Assembly (NCBI RefSeq): GCF_019599505.1
Contig: NZ_RKLT01000006.1
Location: 62,001 to 126,000, forward strand
DNA: 64,000 nt
Direction: 5' to 3'
DNA from: Haloarcula nitratireducens
GTDB lineage: Archaea > Halobacteriota > Halobacteria > Halobacteriales > Haloarculaceae
Shown: piece after piece, positions 51,818 to 59,752 of the stretch
Position numbering within the stretch: the stretch's first letter is position 1
Layout: each line of letters begins with the position of its first letter
Notes under the pieces: model-generated
The model's database searches: none
Told to the model about the DNA's origin: nothing
The model's input: the letters and a program-made list of their open reading frames with translations, nothing else
Program-made: the position numbers and the translations under genes

Positions 51818-52021
51818 TCACTCGCTCCAGACGGAAGAGTCGAGCACGTCGTACTCTTCTTCGAGCAGTTCCCAGAACGCGTCGACGTCTTCGAGCGACT
51901 CGCATTCGGCGAGCTGGCTTTTGAGCGCTGTTGCTTGCTCGGGGCCGAGTACGCCCTGGACGACGGCCTTCTGGATGACGTCCGCGAGCAGGGTCAGTTG
52001 ATATTCCAACCCCGTGACCAT
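51818..52021 (-). CDS. Small hypothetical protein
   Basis: A 67-residue acidic protein (MVTGLEYQLTLLADVIQKAV, EDVDAFWELLEEEYDVLD) predicted all alpha-helical. Begins at an ATG at 52021, 60 bases after mscS on the same strand, and ends 88 bases before pus10. No family assigned; codon use is native. Confidence 0.6.
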   Translation of the reverse strand: MVTGLEYQLTLLADVIQKAVVQGVLGPEQATALKSQLAECESLEDVDAFWELLEEEYDVLDSSVWSE

Positions 52022-52081
52022 GTGTCGAGGTATCGTACAGCTTCTGAAATACCTTGTGGTTATTACGAAAGGGAAAGCGGT

Positions 52082-53191
52082 CTAGGGCGCGTCTCGCCCG
52101 CCGTCGGCGGAGAACGGCTCGGCGCTGGACTGCTGAAACAGGTCGCCCGGCACGTCCGTCACCGACACCGACACGTCGCGCTGGGGGAACGGGATCTCGA
52201 TGCCGTCGGTCCGGAAGCGCTCGTAGACCGCGCGGTTGAGGTTGTGGATCGCGCGGGCGTTCTGGGCGGGATTGCCGACCCAACAGAGCAGTTCGAAGTT
52301 CAGCGCGGACGCGCCGAACTCGCGGAACCGGACCCGGGGTTTGGGTCGTTCGAGGACGAGCCCTTCCTCTTCGGCGACGGCGAGTAGAATCTCCTCGACG
52401 GCGTCGGCGTCGGTGCCGTAGGCGACGCCGATGGGGACGCGAATGCGCCGCTTCTGTTTGGGCGTCGATTCGTTGACGATGGCGGCGTTGCTGAGCTTCG
52501 AGTTCGGGACGGTGACGAGGATGTCGTCGCGGGTGCGGATGACCGTCGAACGCACGGAGATGTCCTCGACGCGCCCGCGCTCGCCGGTTTCGAGGACGAC
52601 GAAGTCGCCGACTTTGTAGGTGCCGTCGAGGTACAGCGACAGCGACCCGAAGAAGTTCGCGAGCGTGTCGCGGGCCGCGAGCCCGACGATGATACCGATC
52701 AGGCCCGCCGAGGCCAACAGCGGCCGGACGTCCACCTCCCAGAGGACGAGCAAGAGGAAGACGCCGAGACCGGCGACGAGCGCGCTCCAGACGTTCTGGA
52801 GGATGGGAACCACCTGTCGGTCGACGTACCGGTTGTCGGTCGCCGCCGCGGAGGCCTTCCGACCGATCCGCATCAGCGTCACCATCCAGACGAGGATGAC
52901 CAGCGAGAGCGTTCCCGCTTCTAAGGGAACGGCCACGTTCGGCGAGACGTCGTACACCTGCGTCCCGGCGTACGCGCCGGCGATGGCGACGGTGACGTAC
53001 AGCGCCGAGTGAACGCCCCGGAGGACGATGTCGTCCACCTGTCCGTCGATGCGGTCGGTGAGCCGTCTGAGAAAGCGGTCACCGACGACCTGTACGATCG
53101 TCGCAAGCCCCAACCCGCCGAGCACGAGCAGGGCGAAGCCCTGCCAGACCGGGAGCGCGGCGAGCCACGCGGAGACACCACCCAGTTGCAT
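52082..53191 (-). CDS. MscS-family mechanosensitive channel
   Basis: A 369-residue membrane protein that releases solute on hypo-osmotic shock. Four or five helices precede the MscS pore helix and beta domain: GIIVGLAARDTLANFFGSLS, YLDGTYKVGDFVVLETGERG, VEDISVRSTVIRTRDDILVT and PNSKLSNAAIVN. The C-terminal domain follows to residue 369. It may be especially relevant in salt lakes where dilution is sudden. Confidence 0.93.
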   Translation of the reverse strand: MQLGGVSAWLAALPVWQGFALLVLGGLGLATIVQVVGDRFLRRLTDRIDGQVDDIVLRGVHSALYVTVAIAGAYAGTQVYDVSPNVAVPLEAGTLSLVILVWMVTLMRIGRKASAAATDNRYVDRQVVPILQNVWSALVAGLGVFLLLVLWEVDVRPLLASAGLIGIIVGLAARDTLANFFGSLSLYLDGTYKVGDFVVLETGERGRVEDISVRSTVIRTRDDILVTVPNSKLSNAAIVNESTPKQKRRIRVPIGVAYGTDADAVEEILLAVAEEEGLVLERPKPRVRFREFGASALNFELLCWVGNPAQNARAIHNLNRAVYERFRTDGIEIPFPQRDVSVSVTDVPGDLFQQSSAEPFSADGGRDAP

Positions 53192-53284
53192 ACCACCTGT
53201 TGGCTGCCGAAGAATATATACTGCCCTCTCGGGCCGTCACGCGCCGAGGCGACCGAACCGCCTTTATTCCCGGCCGTCTCTCCC

Positions 53285-54103
53285 GTGAATGTGCATCCGC
53301 TACTCGTCGCCATTCTACTCGGTATCTTGCAGGGGGTTCTGGAGTGGATTCCCGTCTCCAGCGAGGGGGGCGTCGCGCTCGCCTCGACGGTGCTCGCGGG
53401 GTTAGAGCCCGAGACCGCGACGCGACTGGCGCTGTTCTTACACGCCGGCACCGCCGTCGCCGCGGTCGCGTACTACCGTGACGAGGTACGGGAGCTGTTC
53501 GCCTCTCTCCGCGATCTCTCCCGACGGCCGTTCGCCGACGAGACGGCGGACCTCTCCTTTCTCGTCGTGGCGACGCTGGCGACGGGGCTGACCGGCTTGC
53601 CGGCGTATCTCGTGCTCGACACCCTCGTCTCGGATCTCGGCGGCGGGCTATTTCTCGCGTTCGTCGGCGCGCTGCTGGTCGTGACGGGACTGCTCCAGCG
53701 GTTCGCCGCGGTGCTGTCGCTCGGTGACCGAGAGAACCCGAATCTCGTGGACGCCGTCGTCGTCGGCGCGCTACAGGGTCTGGCGATTCTTCCCGGCGTC
53801 TCGCGGTCGGGAACGACGGTCAGCGCGCTGTTGCTGCGCGGTCACGAGGGCGAGTCCTCCCTGCGGCTCTCCTTTCTGCTCTCGATCCCGGCCGCGCTGG
53901 CCGCGAACGTCCTCGTGCTGGCCGATACCGGTCTGCCCTCTGTCTCTCCACTCGCGGCGGTCGTCGCGCTCGCGGTCAGCGCGGTCGTCGGCTATCTGAC
54001 CGTGGACGCGCTGGTCCGCCTCGTCCGCCGGGTCGCGTTCTGGCTGGTCTGTGTGTTCTTCGGCGGTCTCGGCGTCGCCGGCGGGCTGCTGGTCGCGCTG
54101 TGA
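53285..54103 (+). CDS. UppP/BacA-type polyprenyl-diphosphate phosphatase
   Basis: Integral membrane phosphatase that in bacteria recycles undecaprenyl diphosphate; in archaea the analogous carrier is dolichyl-type, used for glycosylation. The 272-residue protein (GTG start 53285) has LEWIPVSSEG (about 19-28) and LPGVSRSGTTVSALLLRG with the conserved Ser/Arg/Ser and Arg residues, in about eight helices. A second in-frame GTG at 53291 is possible. CTTTATTCCC at 53262-53271 may be the TATA element. Confidence 0.88.
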   Translation: MNVHPLLVAILLGILQGVLEWIPVSSEGGVALASTVLAGLEPETATRLALFLHAGTAVAAVAYYRDEVRELFASLRDLSRRPFADETADLSFLVVATLATGLTGLPAYLVLDTLVSDLGGGLFLAFVGALLVVTGLLQRFAAVLSLGDRENPNLVDAVVVGALQGLAILPGVSRSGTTVSALLLRGHEGESSLRLSFLLSIPAALAANVLVLADTGLPSVSPLAAVVALAVSAVVGYLTVDALVRLVRRVAFWLVCVFFGGLGVAGGLLVAL

Positions 54104-54110
54104 GAAGCTC

Positions 54111-54269
54111 TTACCGGGTGTTCAGGGCGGCTCCGAACGCGACTCCCATCGCGAGACCGAGCGACAGCCACAGGGCCAGGTCGTCCAAAGCGACGCCGAG
54201 TGCGGCCCCGATACCTGCGCCGAGCGCTATCCCGACCCCCCGTGCATCTCTCTCATCGGTTTCGGTCAC
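54111..54269 (-). CDS. Tiny glycine-zipper membrane protein
   Basis: A 52-residue protein starting from a GTG at 54269: MTETDERDARGVGIALGAGI, then GAALGVALDDLALWLSLGLA and ending AFGAALNTR. The two helices contain repeated small-x(3)-small patterns (GxGxALGAGxGAALG), suited to helix packing in the membrane. It ends eight bases after the convergent phosphatase gene. No known family; coding is supported by codon use and a clean stop. Confidence 0.55.
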   Translation of the reverse strand: MTETDERDARGVGIALGAGIGAALGVALDDLALWLSLGLAMGVAFGAALNTR

Positions 54270-54347
54270 GACTACTCGGTGGTCTGGCTTCGGGATAACT
54301 CTGTAGGTGGGCCTCTTCTCGGCGACCGACGGGCACGGTGCTGGAAG

Positions 54348-54354
54348 TTATATA
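54348..54354 (+). promoter_or_regulatory. TATA element of cheF
   Basis: TTATATA at 54348-54354, 33 bases before the ATG at 54388, predicts a start near 54378-54381 and an untranslated leader of under ten bases. Confidence 0.55.
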
Positions 54355-54387
54355 CGGCGTGGCGACAACTGTCGGGTGATTGCGGCC

Positions 54388-55251
54388 ATGAGTGGTGACG
54401 AACGGAAGGTGTTCGACGCGTCCGGGGACTTCCAGTACGTCGTCCGCGACGGCGAGCAGGTCGAGGACCCCCAGTGGCGCTCCTGCCGAATCGTCGTCAC
54501 CAACAAGCGTCTCGTCTTGGCGACTAGCGGCGGGAAACAGCCCATCCCGCACTCGAAGATATCGCTGGCCGACCCCGAGAGCGACGTTCCGGACGGAGCG
54601 CCGGCCACCGCCACCGCGTTCGAAGTCGGAAACAACGTCCTGTTAGTAGACGCCGCCGGCGTCGAGGACTTCGCGTTCGAGTACTGTCGGGCCGCCTTAC
54701 AGGGCGCGGTCATCCTCGCTCGGCACCCGGCCGTCGTCGGCGGCGTCATCCGGGACGACGCCGAGTGGGGGAAAGCGCGCTTCCGATTGGCCGACGAGGA
54801 GGTCCGCCTGCAGTTCCCCGGCGGCGACTCGACCGTCTTCGACATCGAGGACGTGGGGACCATCGAGACGAGCGAGAGCGCGGTGATGGGCGAACGGCGC
54901 GCCGTCGTCGAGGTCGAACACACCGACGAACGGGACCGCAGCGTCGAGACGCATTTCTCGGGGATGGCCCACCACACCGACGCTCTGCGGTCGCTGTTCT
55001 CGGCGGTGGTCGACCGACGCGAGGACGACTACGAACTCTCGGAGATGGAGAGCCAGGTGCTGATGGCGCTGTACTCCGGCGTCTCCCCGTTCGAGATGGC
55101 GGATTTCGTCGGGACGACGCCCGACGAGGTCGAGGAGATCTATCAGAAGCTCTTAGACGTCGGTGCGGTGGACAAGGTCCGGACCCGGACGGAGGTCAGC
55201 CTGAACGCACAGGGGCGGAACATGGCGAGCGAAGCGATGAGCGGGGAATAG
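54388..55251 (+). CDS. cheF: Archaeal taxis protein CheF
   Basis: Adaptor between the chemotaxis system (CheY, CheC/CheD) and the archaellum switch. The 287-residue protein matches the CheF family: an N-terminal beta-rich domain with CRIVVTNKRLVLAT, a central domain, and a C-terminal helix-turn-helix-like region VLMALYSGVSPFEMADFVG, ending AQGRNMASEAMSGE. No other che or archaellin gene is nearby, so this copy is away from any motility cluster. Its stop codon lies inside a 16-base repeat (55249-55264) found again at 55451-55466. Confidence 0.8.
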   Translation: MSGDERKVFDASGDFQYVVRDGEQVEDPQWRSCRIVVTNKRLVLATSGGKQPIPHSKISLADPESDVPDGAPATATAFEVGNNVLLVDAAGVEDFAFEYCRAALQGAVILARHPAVVGGVIRDDAEWGKARFRLADEEVRLQFPGGDSTVFDIEDVGTIETSESAVMGERRAVVEVEHTDERDRSVETHFSGMAHHTDALRSLFSAVVDRREDDYELSEMESQVLMALYSGVSPFEMADFVGTTPDEVEEIYQKLLDVGAVDKVRTRTEVSLNAQGRNMASEAMSGE

Positions 55252-55802
55252 CGAGGGGCGCGACTGAAAGGAGCGGTCCTCGAAAAGCGAGCGGGGAACG
55301 GAGTGACCCGCGAGCAGTAGGGAGAATCCTCGCTTCGCTCGGAGTCTCCAATAGCGAACGGGGAACGGAGTGGCCCGTGAGTAGCGGGGTTCTGAGAGTA
55401 GCGAAGAACCTCGGACAGCGGCGCGGTAACTGTAGGGAACCGCGGAGCAGTAGCGAGGGGCGCGACCAGAGAGGGACCGACGGTCCCTCGAGCAGTCGGG
55501 CGGCACTGCCGCCCGGAGACGGCGAACGGTAGCGAGGCCTCGGTCAGTCGAGCGTGCGATGCCCGCAAGACAGTGAACCGTAGCGCAGTAACGCGGTTCC
55601 TCGCTTCGTTCGAGATCGCGACTCTCTGTGAGAAAGTGGGTGAAACCACCCATTGAACACGCTCGGTCACGGAGGGGGAACCACGAGACTGGACACACTG
55701 TGCGTCCACTACCGAACCGGTAGTGGAACTGCAAAAACGATGTGAGAGACGCGTGGCGGGTCGTATCCATGCGGGGCGCACCACATAGTTCTCTCGCCCA
55801 TC
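55252..55802. repeat. 551-base spacer of short repeats and hairpins
   Basis: No gene is supported. A 29-base direct repeat occurs at 55286-55314 and 55353-55381 (26 identical). TAGCGAGGGGCGCGAC recurs exactly at 55249-55264 and 55451-55466. Perfect hairpins with three-base loops are at 55471-55489 (GAGGGACC-GAC-GGTCCCTC), 55497-55515 (CGGGCGGC-ACT-GCCGCCCG) and 55705-55727 (TCCACTACCG-AAC-CGGTAGTGGA), and a four-base-loop hairpin TGGGTG-AAAC-CACCCA at 55637-55652. The words GAGCAGTAG and GTAGCGA recur between hairpins. Confidence 0.75.
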
Positions 55803-56141
55803 ATGAGTGATCCACCACATCAATTCGATGTCGACCGAGGAGAACAGGGGCGCACGGACGTCGACTATCGATTCGACTGCGAGTTTTGCGAGGCGGTCCT
55901 CTGGAGTGCGACCGAGGAGGGGATAAAGCTCCACGGCGCGTCACACTTGACCGATCACCGGCGAGAGATCTCGGACGCGGTCGACGGACGGACGTGGCGA
56001 ATACGCTGTGAGAACGACTGTGGGAACGTCCTCGCGGTGGTCGACAGCGGGGCGACGGGCTTCGAGTGTTCGGGCTGCGGGCAAGACAACTTCGAGGCCG
56101 TGGCCTCGCGGTATCTCTATTGGCAGATAGAGCGACTGTAG
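55803..56141 (+). CDS. Hypothetical protein with a zinc-ribbon-like end
   Basis: A 112-residue soluble protein. FDCEFCEAVLW has an early C-x(2)-C, and the C-terminal half RCENDCGNVL ... FECSGCGQDNF forms a four-Cys zinc-ribbon pattern. Small proteins of this sort are common in haloarchaea and usually unassigned. It follows the repeat-rich spacer and starts at an ATG at 55803. Confidence 0.7.
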   Translation: MSDPPHQFDVDRGEQGRTDVDYRFDCEFCEAVLWSATEEGIKLHGASHLTDHRREISDAVDGRTWRIRCENDCGNVLAVVDSGATGFECSGCGQDNFEAVASRYLYWQIERL

Positions 56142-56200
56142 CGGCGACCGCCGTCCGTCTCGGATAGGGACTCGAAACGCCGTTTCGGCGGAGTTTCAGC

Positions 56201-56647
56201 TCACTCGGTGACGACGGTCACCGGCCCATTGAAGTCGAGGGCGACTCGCTGTGTGGCGTCGCCGAAGAGCGCTTTCCCGGTGGGCGAGCGCTGTCGGCCC
56301 GGGAGGAAGACGTGGTCACAGCCGTACTCTTCGGCCGCCCGGAGGATCTCGTCGGCCTCGTCGCCGACGGCACCGGCCGCTTCGTACTCGACGTCGAGTT
56401 CGGACAGTACTTCGCGGCCGACGTCCTCTGCGAACTCCGTGGCTCCCTTTTCGGCCTCGCCGGGGGTGTACTTCGTCGAAGCGTCCGGGATGGACTCCAT
56501 CGCTCCCCGGCGCGCGCTGTACGCTTCTTCGGTAGTGACGTGAAGGAGGGTCACTTCGGCGTCCACGCCCTCGGCGAGCGTCCCCGCTTCGCGGACGAGG
56601 CCCTTCGCGATCTCGGTCGGTTCGACGACGATGAGTGCTCGTTCCAT
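56201..56647 (-). CDS. Universal stress protein, single domain
   Basis: A 148-residue UspA-fold protein beginning MERALIVVEPTEIAKGLVRE. The ATP loop GRQRSPTGKALFGDATQRV (about 117-135) is changed from the usual G-x(2)-G-x(9)-G(S/T) pattern. It is divergent from the GntP permease gene with a 162-base AT-rich spacer between, so the pair may share control and act together. Confidence 0.8.
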   Translation of the reverse strand: MERALIVVEPTEIAKGLVREAGTLAEGVDAEVTLLHVTTEEAYSARRGAMESIPDASTKYTPGEAEKGATEFAEDVGREVLSELDVEYEAAGAVGDEADEILRAAEEYGCDHVFLPGRQRSPTGKALFGDATQRVALDFNGPVTVVTE

Positions 56648-56809
56648 ACCGGGGTCGAGTGAGGCGACGCTGATAAAGACAGGGGAAGAGACACATACTA
56701 TTCTAATTATAATGGAACAGAACTTCTGATTCAAACTTAGTATTATATTCGACATGAACAAACGTCCGTTATACATCCCCACAATTGGAAACATTTTCAT
56801 ACGGTAACA
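56648..56809. promoter_or_regulatory. AT-rich divergent promoter region (usp / gntP)
   Basis: This spacer is the most AT-rich stretch of this size in the window (for example TATTCTAATTATAATGG and TTAGTATTATATTCGAC). Elements such as TATTATAT at about 56741-56748 could serve promoters in both directions. Confidence 0.5.
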
Positions 56810-58222
56810 ATGATTGACTTCCTGTATATGGCAGTCGAGTTCGCACATAGCCCGTTGCTCACCTTCGCAATCGGGCTCGTCTTGGTCGTATTGCTACTGG
56901 TCGTCTGGGATCTCCCGGCGTTCGTCGGGCTGACCATCGCCGCGTTCTCCGTCGGGCTCGTCAACGCGGTGTTCGTCCAGGACTTCACGTTCGGGGAGGC
57001 CGCCACGAGAACTGCGACGGCGTTCGGGAACGGGATGGCCGGCATCGGCATCCCGATTCTGATGGCCGCAGTCATCGGTAAATCGATGCTGGAGAGCGGC
57101 TCCGCACAGCGCATCGTCCGCGGGTTCCAGTCGGCGGTCGGCAAGGAGAACTCGGACATCGCGCTGTGGGGCAGCAGTACCGTCCTGGCGATTCCGGTGT
57201 TCTTCGACAGCGTCTTCTACCTCCTCGCGCCGCTCGCACGCTCGATGCGTGCGCGCCGGGGCAAGAACTACGCGCTGTACCTCGTGGTCGTCGGTGCTGG
57301 TGCCGCGACGGCGCACGTCTTCGTGCCGCCGACGCCGGGCCCGCTGGCCGTCGCCAGCGAGATCGGCGTCAACCTCGGGATGACGATTCTGGTCGGCATG
57401 GCCGTCGCGTTCCCGGCGGCCGTGATGGGCGGTCTGGTCTACGGTCGCTTCATCAACGGCATAGTCGACATCCCGCTCCGGGACTCGATGGGGACGACGA
57501 CCGAAGAACTCGAGGAACGCGCGAAGCAGAGCTCCTCGTCGATTCCGGGCGTTCTCGAGGCGTCTCTTCCGATCATCCTCGCCGTCGTGTTGGTCGCCGC
57601 CTCCACCTTCGTCAATTCCTTCGAAACGGTGTACCCCACGCTGTCGACTATCGAGCCCGCCGTCGCGTTCATCGGCGATAAGAACGTCGCGCTGACGGTC
57701 GCGGCCATCGCCGCGGCGCTCACCTACCTCCGATGGAACGACATCTCGCGCTCCATCTGGGAGGACGAACTCACCGAGGCGCTGAAGAGCGGCGGGAACA
57801 TCGCCGCCATCACCGCGATGGGCGGCGCGTTCGGTGCCCTGCTCGCCGCGTCCGGTATCGGCTCGTACATCGCCGGCGCGTTCGAGGGCATCGGCATCCC
57901 GCTCATCGTGACCGCGTGGCTCATCGCCGCCGTCATCCGCATCGCACAGGGGTCGGCGACTGCCGCGATGCTCACGACCGCGGGCATCATGGCCCCGCTG
58001 ACCGGCCAGCTCGCCGTCCACTCGGCGTATCTGGTGATGGCTATCGGCGCGGGCGGGAACATCTTCTCGTGGTACAACGACTCCGGCTTCTGGCTGTTCA
58101 AGGAGATCGGCGGCCTCACGCAGGCCGAGACGCTGAAGACCTGGACCGTCCTCACGACCATCATCTCCGTGACCGGCCTGATCGCGGTGCTCGTCTACTC
58201 GTCGTTCTTCCCGCTGGTGTAG
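56810..58222 (+). CDS. GntP-family permease
   Basis: A 470-residue transporter with about twelve helices. Family motifs include GNGMAGIGIPILMAAVIGKS, FFDSVFYLLAPLARSMRARR, and IRIAQGSATAAMLTTAGIMA near the C-terminus. Members import gluconate, lactate, glycerate or related hydroxy acids by proton symport; the substrate cannot be fixed by sequence. A KDPG aldolase is encoded elsewhere in the window, which leaves gluconate as one possibility. Confidence 0.9.
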   Translation: MIDFLYMAVEFAHSPLLTFAIGLVLVVLLLVVWDLPAFVGLTIAAFSVGLVNAVFVQDFTFGEAATRTATAFGNGMAGIGIPILMAAVIGKSMLESGSAQRIVRGFQSAVGKENSDIALWGSSTVLAIPVFFDSVFYLLAPLARSMRARRGKNYALYLVVVGAGAATAHVFVPPTPGPLAVASEIGVNLGMTILVGMAVAFPAAVMGGLVYGRFINGIVDIPLRDSMGTTTEELEERAKQSSSSIPGVLEASLPIILAVVLVAASTFVNSFETVYPTLSTIEPAVAFIGDKNVALTVAAIAAALTYLRWNDISRSIWEDELTEALKSGGNIAAITAMGGAFGALLAASGIGSYIAGAFEGIGIPLIVTAWLIAAVIRIAQGSATAAMLTTAGIMAPLTGQLAVHSAYLVMAIGAGGNIFSWYNDSGFWLFKEIGGLTQAETLKTWTVLTTIISVTGLIAVLVYSSFFPLV

Positions 58223-58337
58223 GCAGCGCCTGCCTTTCGAACGGGTTCGGTCCTCGGTACGTCGCGCAGCGCGCTCAGTACCCGACGAGCGGAACCCCCT
58301 CAACGAGTCCCAGCGCCGCGAAAGAACTTACTGTGCC

Positions 58338-58355
58338 TGCATACAACTGTATGCA
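58338..58355. promoter_or_regulatory. Palindromic operator overlapping the vapB start
   Basis: A perfect inverted repeat TGCATAC-AACT-GTATGCA lies immediately upstream of and across the antitoxin start codons. Antitoxins of VapB type usually bind such sites to repress their own operon. Confidence 0.6.
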
Positions 58356-58356
58356 T

Positions 58357-58593
58357 ATGTCGAAGAGCATCCGCCTCTCCGAGGACGCCTACGAGCGGCT
58401 CGCGGCTCACAAACGCGAGGACGAGACGTTCTCGGAGGTCGTACTCCGATTGGCGGGCGAACGATCGCTACTGGAACTCGCCGGTATTCTAAGCGACGAC
58501 GAAGCCGACGCGCTTCGGGACGCCGTCTCCGAGCGGCGAACGCGCCGCGGTGAAGAACTCGAAGACACCGCCGGTCAGATGCGAGGCGCATAG
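58357..58593 (+). CDS. vapB: VapB-type antitoxin
   Basis: A 78-residue protein starting MSKSIRLSEDAYERLAAHKR (an alternative ATG two codons earlier sits within the palindrome). The N-terminal strand and helices match ribbon-helix-helix-like archaeal antitoxins of the VapB/UPF0330 type, and the C-terminal half is an Arg/Glu-rich tail for toxin binding. Its stop is one base before the vapC start, the normal arrangement of a toxin-antitoxin operon. Confidence 0.85.
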   Translation: MSKSIRLSEDAYERLAAHKREDETFSEVVLRLAGERSLLELAGILSDDEADALRDAVSERRTRRGEELEDTAGQMRGA

Positions 58594-58594
58594 C

Positions 58595-58984
58595 GTGCTA
58601 CTCGATACGTCGTTTCTCATCGACCTGATGAACGGCGACGAGGGCGCGGTCGAAACGGCCCGAGAGCTAGAGAACGAACTAGTCCAGCAGCGGCTTTCAG
58701 CGATGACGCTCTTCGAGCTGTACTACGGTATCGCTCGCGTTACCGACTCCGAGGCAGAACGCGAGAAAGTCGAAAACGTCCTCGCGTCGAAACCCGTCCA
58801 TCCCGCCGACACAGCCGTGATGAGAAAGGCGGGCCGGCTCTCGGGTGAGTTACAGAACGACGGGACGCCGGTCGGAGACGGAGACGTGATTATTGGCGCG
58901 ACCGCCGATATCGTCGAAGAGCCGGTCCTCACGCGAAACGCCGAGGATTTCGACCGGCTCGGTGTCGAAACAGAGACGTACTGA
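58595..58984 (+). CDS. vapC: VapC-type PIN ribonuclease toxin
   Basis: A 129-residue PIN-domain ribonuclease starting at a GTG (VLLDTSFLIDLMNGDE read as Met). Catalytic acidic residues: Asp4 in LLDTSFLID, Glu in LFELYYGIAR, Asp in GDGDVIIGATA and the late Asp in LTRNAEDFDRL. It likely cleaves tRNA or rRNA if released from VapB; specific target unknown. Confidence 0.9.
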   Translation: MLLDTSFLIDLMNGDEGAVETARELENELVQQRLSAMTLFELYYGIARVTDSEAEREKVENVLASKPVHPADTAVMRKAGRLSGELQNDGTPVGDGDVIIGATADIVEEPVLTRNAEDFDRLGVETETY

Positions 58985-59015
58985 CGCGGTCCGAACCGTT
59001 TTCGCCGGTCGCCCG

Positions 59016-59237
59016 CTACGACTCCTCGGCCCGCAGCGCTTCGAGCGACCAGAAGAAGCCGTAGTAGGCGACGATACCGCTCGCCATCGCGAGGTAGTAC
59101 GCCCACTGCGGGGCCGGCGGCAACACTGCGAAGACGACCGAGACCAGCGTCACCCACGCCATCGCGAACACCAGATCGACGAACATCCCCGAGCGGTTCT
59201 CGCGGACGTGCTCGCCGACCCGTTCCAACAGGCTCAC
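59016..59237 (-). CDS. Small two-helix membrane protein downstream of usp
   Basis: A 73-residue protein from a GTG at 59237 (MSLLERVGEHVRENRSGMFV), with two helices (AMAWVTLVSVVFAVLPPAPQ and WAYYLAMASGIVAYYGFFWS) and a short polar end. It is the last gene of the acetate operon on the minus strand, 40 bases after the usp stop. Function unknown. Confidence 0.7.
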   Translation of the reverse strand: MSLLERVGEHVRENRSGMFVDLVFAMAWVTLVSVVFAVLPPAPQWAYYLAMASGIVAYYGFFWSLEALRAEES

Positions 59238-59276
59238 GCGCGGCCTCCGTCGGTGGGGATCATGGTCCGGAGTCGA

Positions 59277-59750
59277 CTACTCCTCCCGCCCTTCGACGCC
59301 CTGTTCGTCGACGACGAGGATGGGGAGGTGACTCGACCGGAGGACGCGTTCGGTGACGCTGCCCAGCAGGGCGCGTCGGACGCCCGAGCGGCCGTGACTC
59401 CCCATCACGATGAGGTCGACGTCGTTGCCGTCGGCGTAGTTGCTGATGATCTCGTGGGGGGTGCCGACGCGGACCTCCTCGACCGTCTCGATACCGCGGT
59501 CGGCAGCGGCGTCGGCGACGATGCCGGTCGCTTCGTTGGCGTCGTCTTCTACGTCTTCCATCTCGCCGAAGTGGCCCTGTTTGAGCCGGTCGATCTGTTC
59601 GCTGCCGAGGCTGTAGTTGACCCAGTCGGGGTCGACGACGTACAGCGCGTGGACGGTCGCGTCGTACTTCTCGGCGAGGTCGACGGCGTGGCTGACTGCT
59701 ACTTCCGCGACGGTGCTGCCGTCCGTGGGGACGAGTATCGTATCGTACAT
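59277..59750 (-). CDS. Universal stress protein, canonical ATP-binding type
   Basis: A 157-residue UspA protein beginning MYDTILVPTDGSTVAEVAVS. The C-terminal loop GSHGRSGVRRALLGSVTERV matches the G-x(2)-G-x(9)-G(S) ATP-binding motif, unlike the two degenerate relatives in this window. It starts two bases after the symporter stop, so it belongs to the acetate transport operon and may regulate the transporter. Confidence 0.88.
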   Translation of the reverse strand: MYDTILVPTDGSTVAEVAVSHAVDLAEKYDATVHALYVVDPDWVNYSLGSEQIDRLKQGHFGEMEDVEDDANEATGIVADAAADRGIETVEEVRVGTPHEIISNYADGNDVDLIVMGSHGRSGVRRALLGSVTERVLRSSHLPILVVDEQGVEGREE

Positions 59751-59752
59751 GG

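Noticed and set aside
54100..54306. Plus-strand 68-codon frame in the spacer before cheF
   Set aside because: Ser/Arg/Pro-rich shadow of the better supported minus-strand small membrane protein.
55252..55802. A CRISPR-like array in the repeat-rich spacer
   Set aside because: Repeats are imperfect and irregularly spaced, with hairpins of differing sequence; no constant repeat-spacer unit exists.
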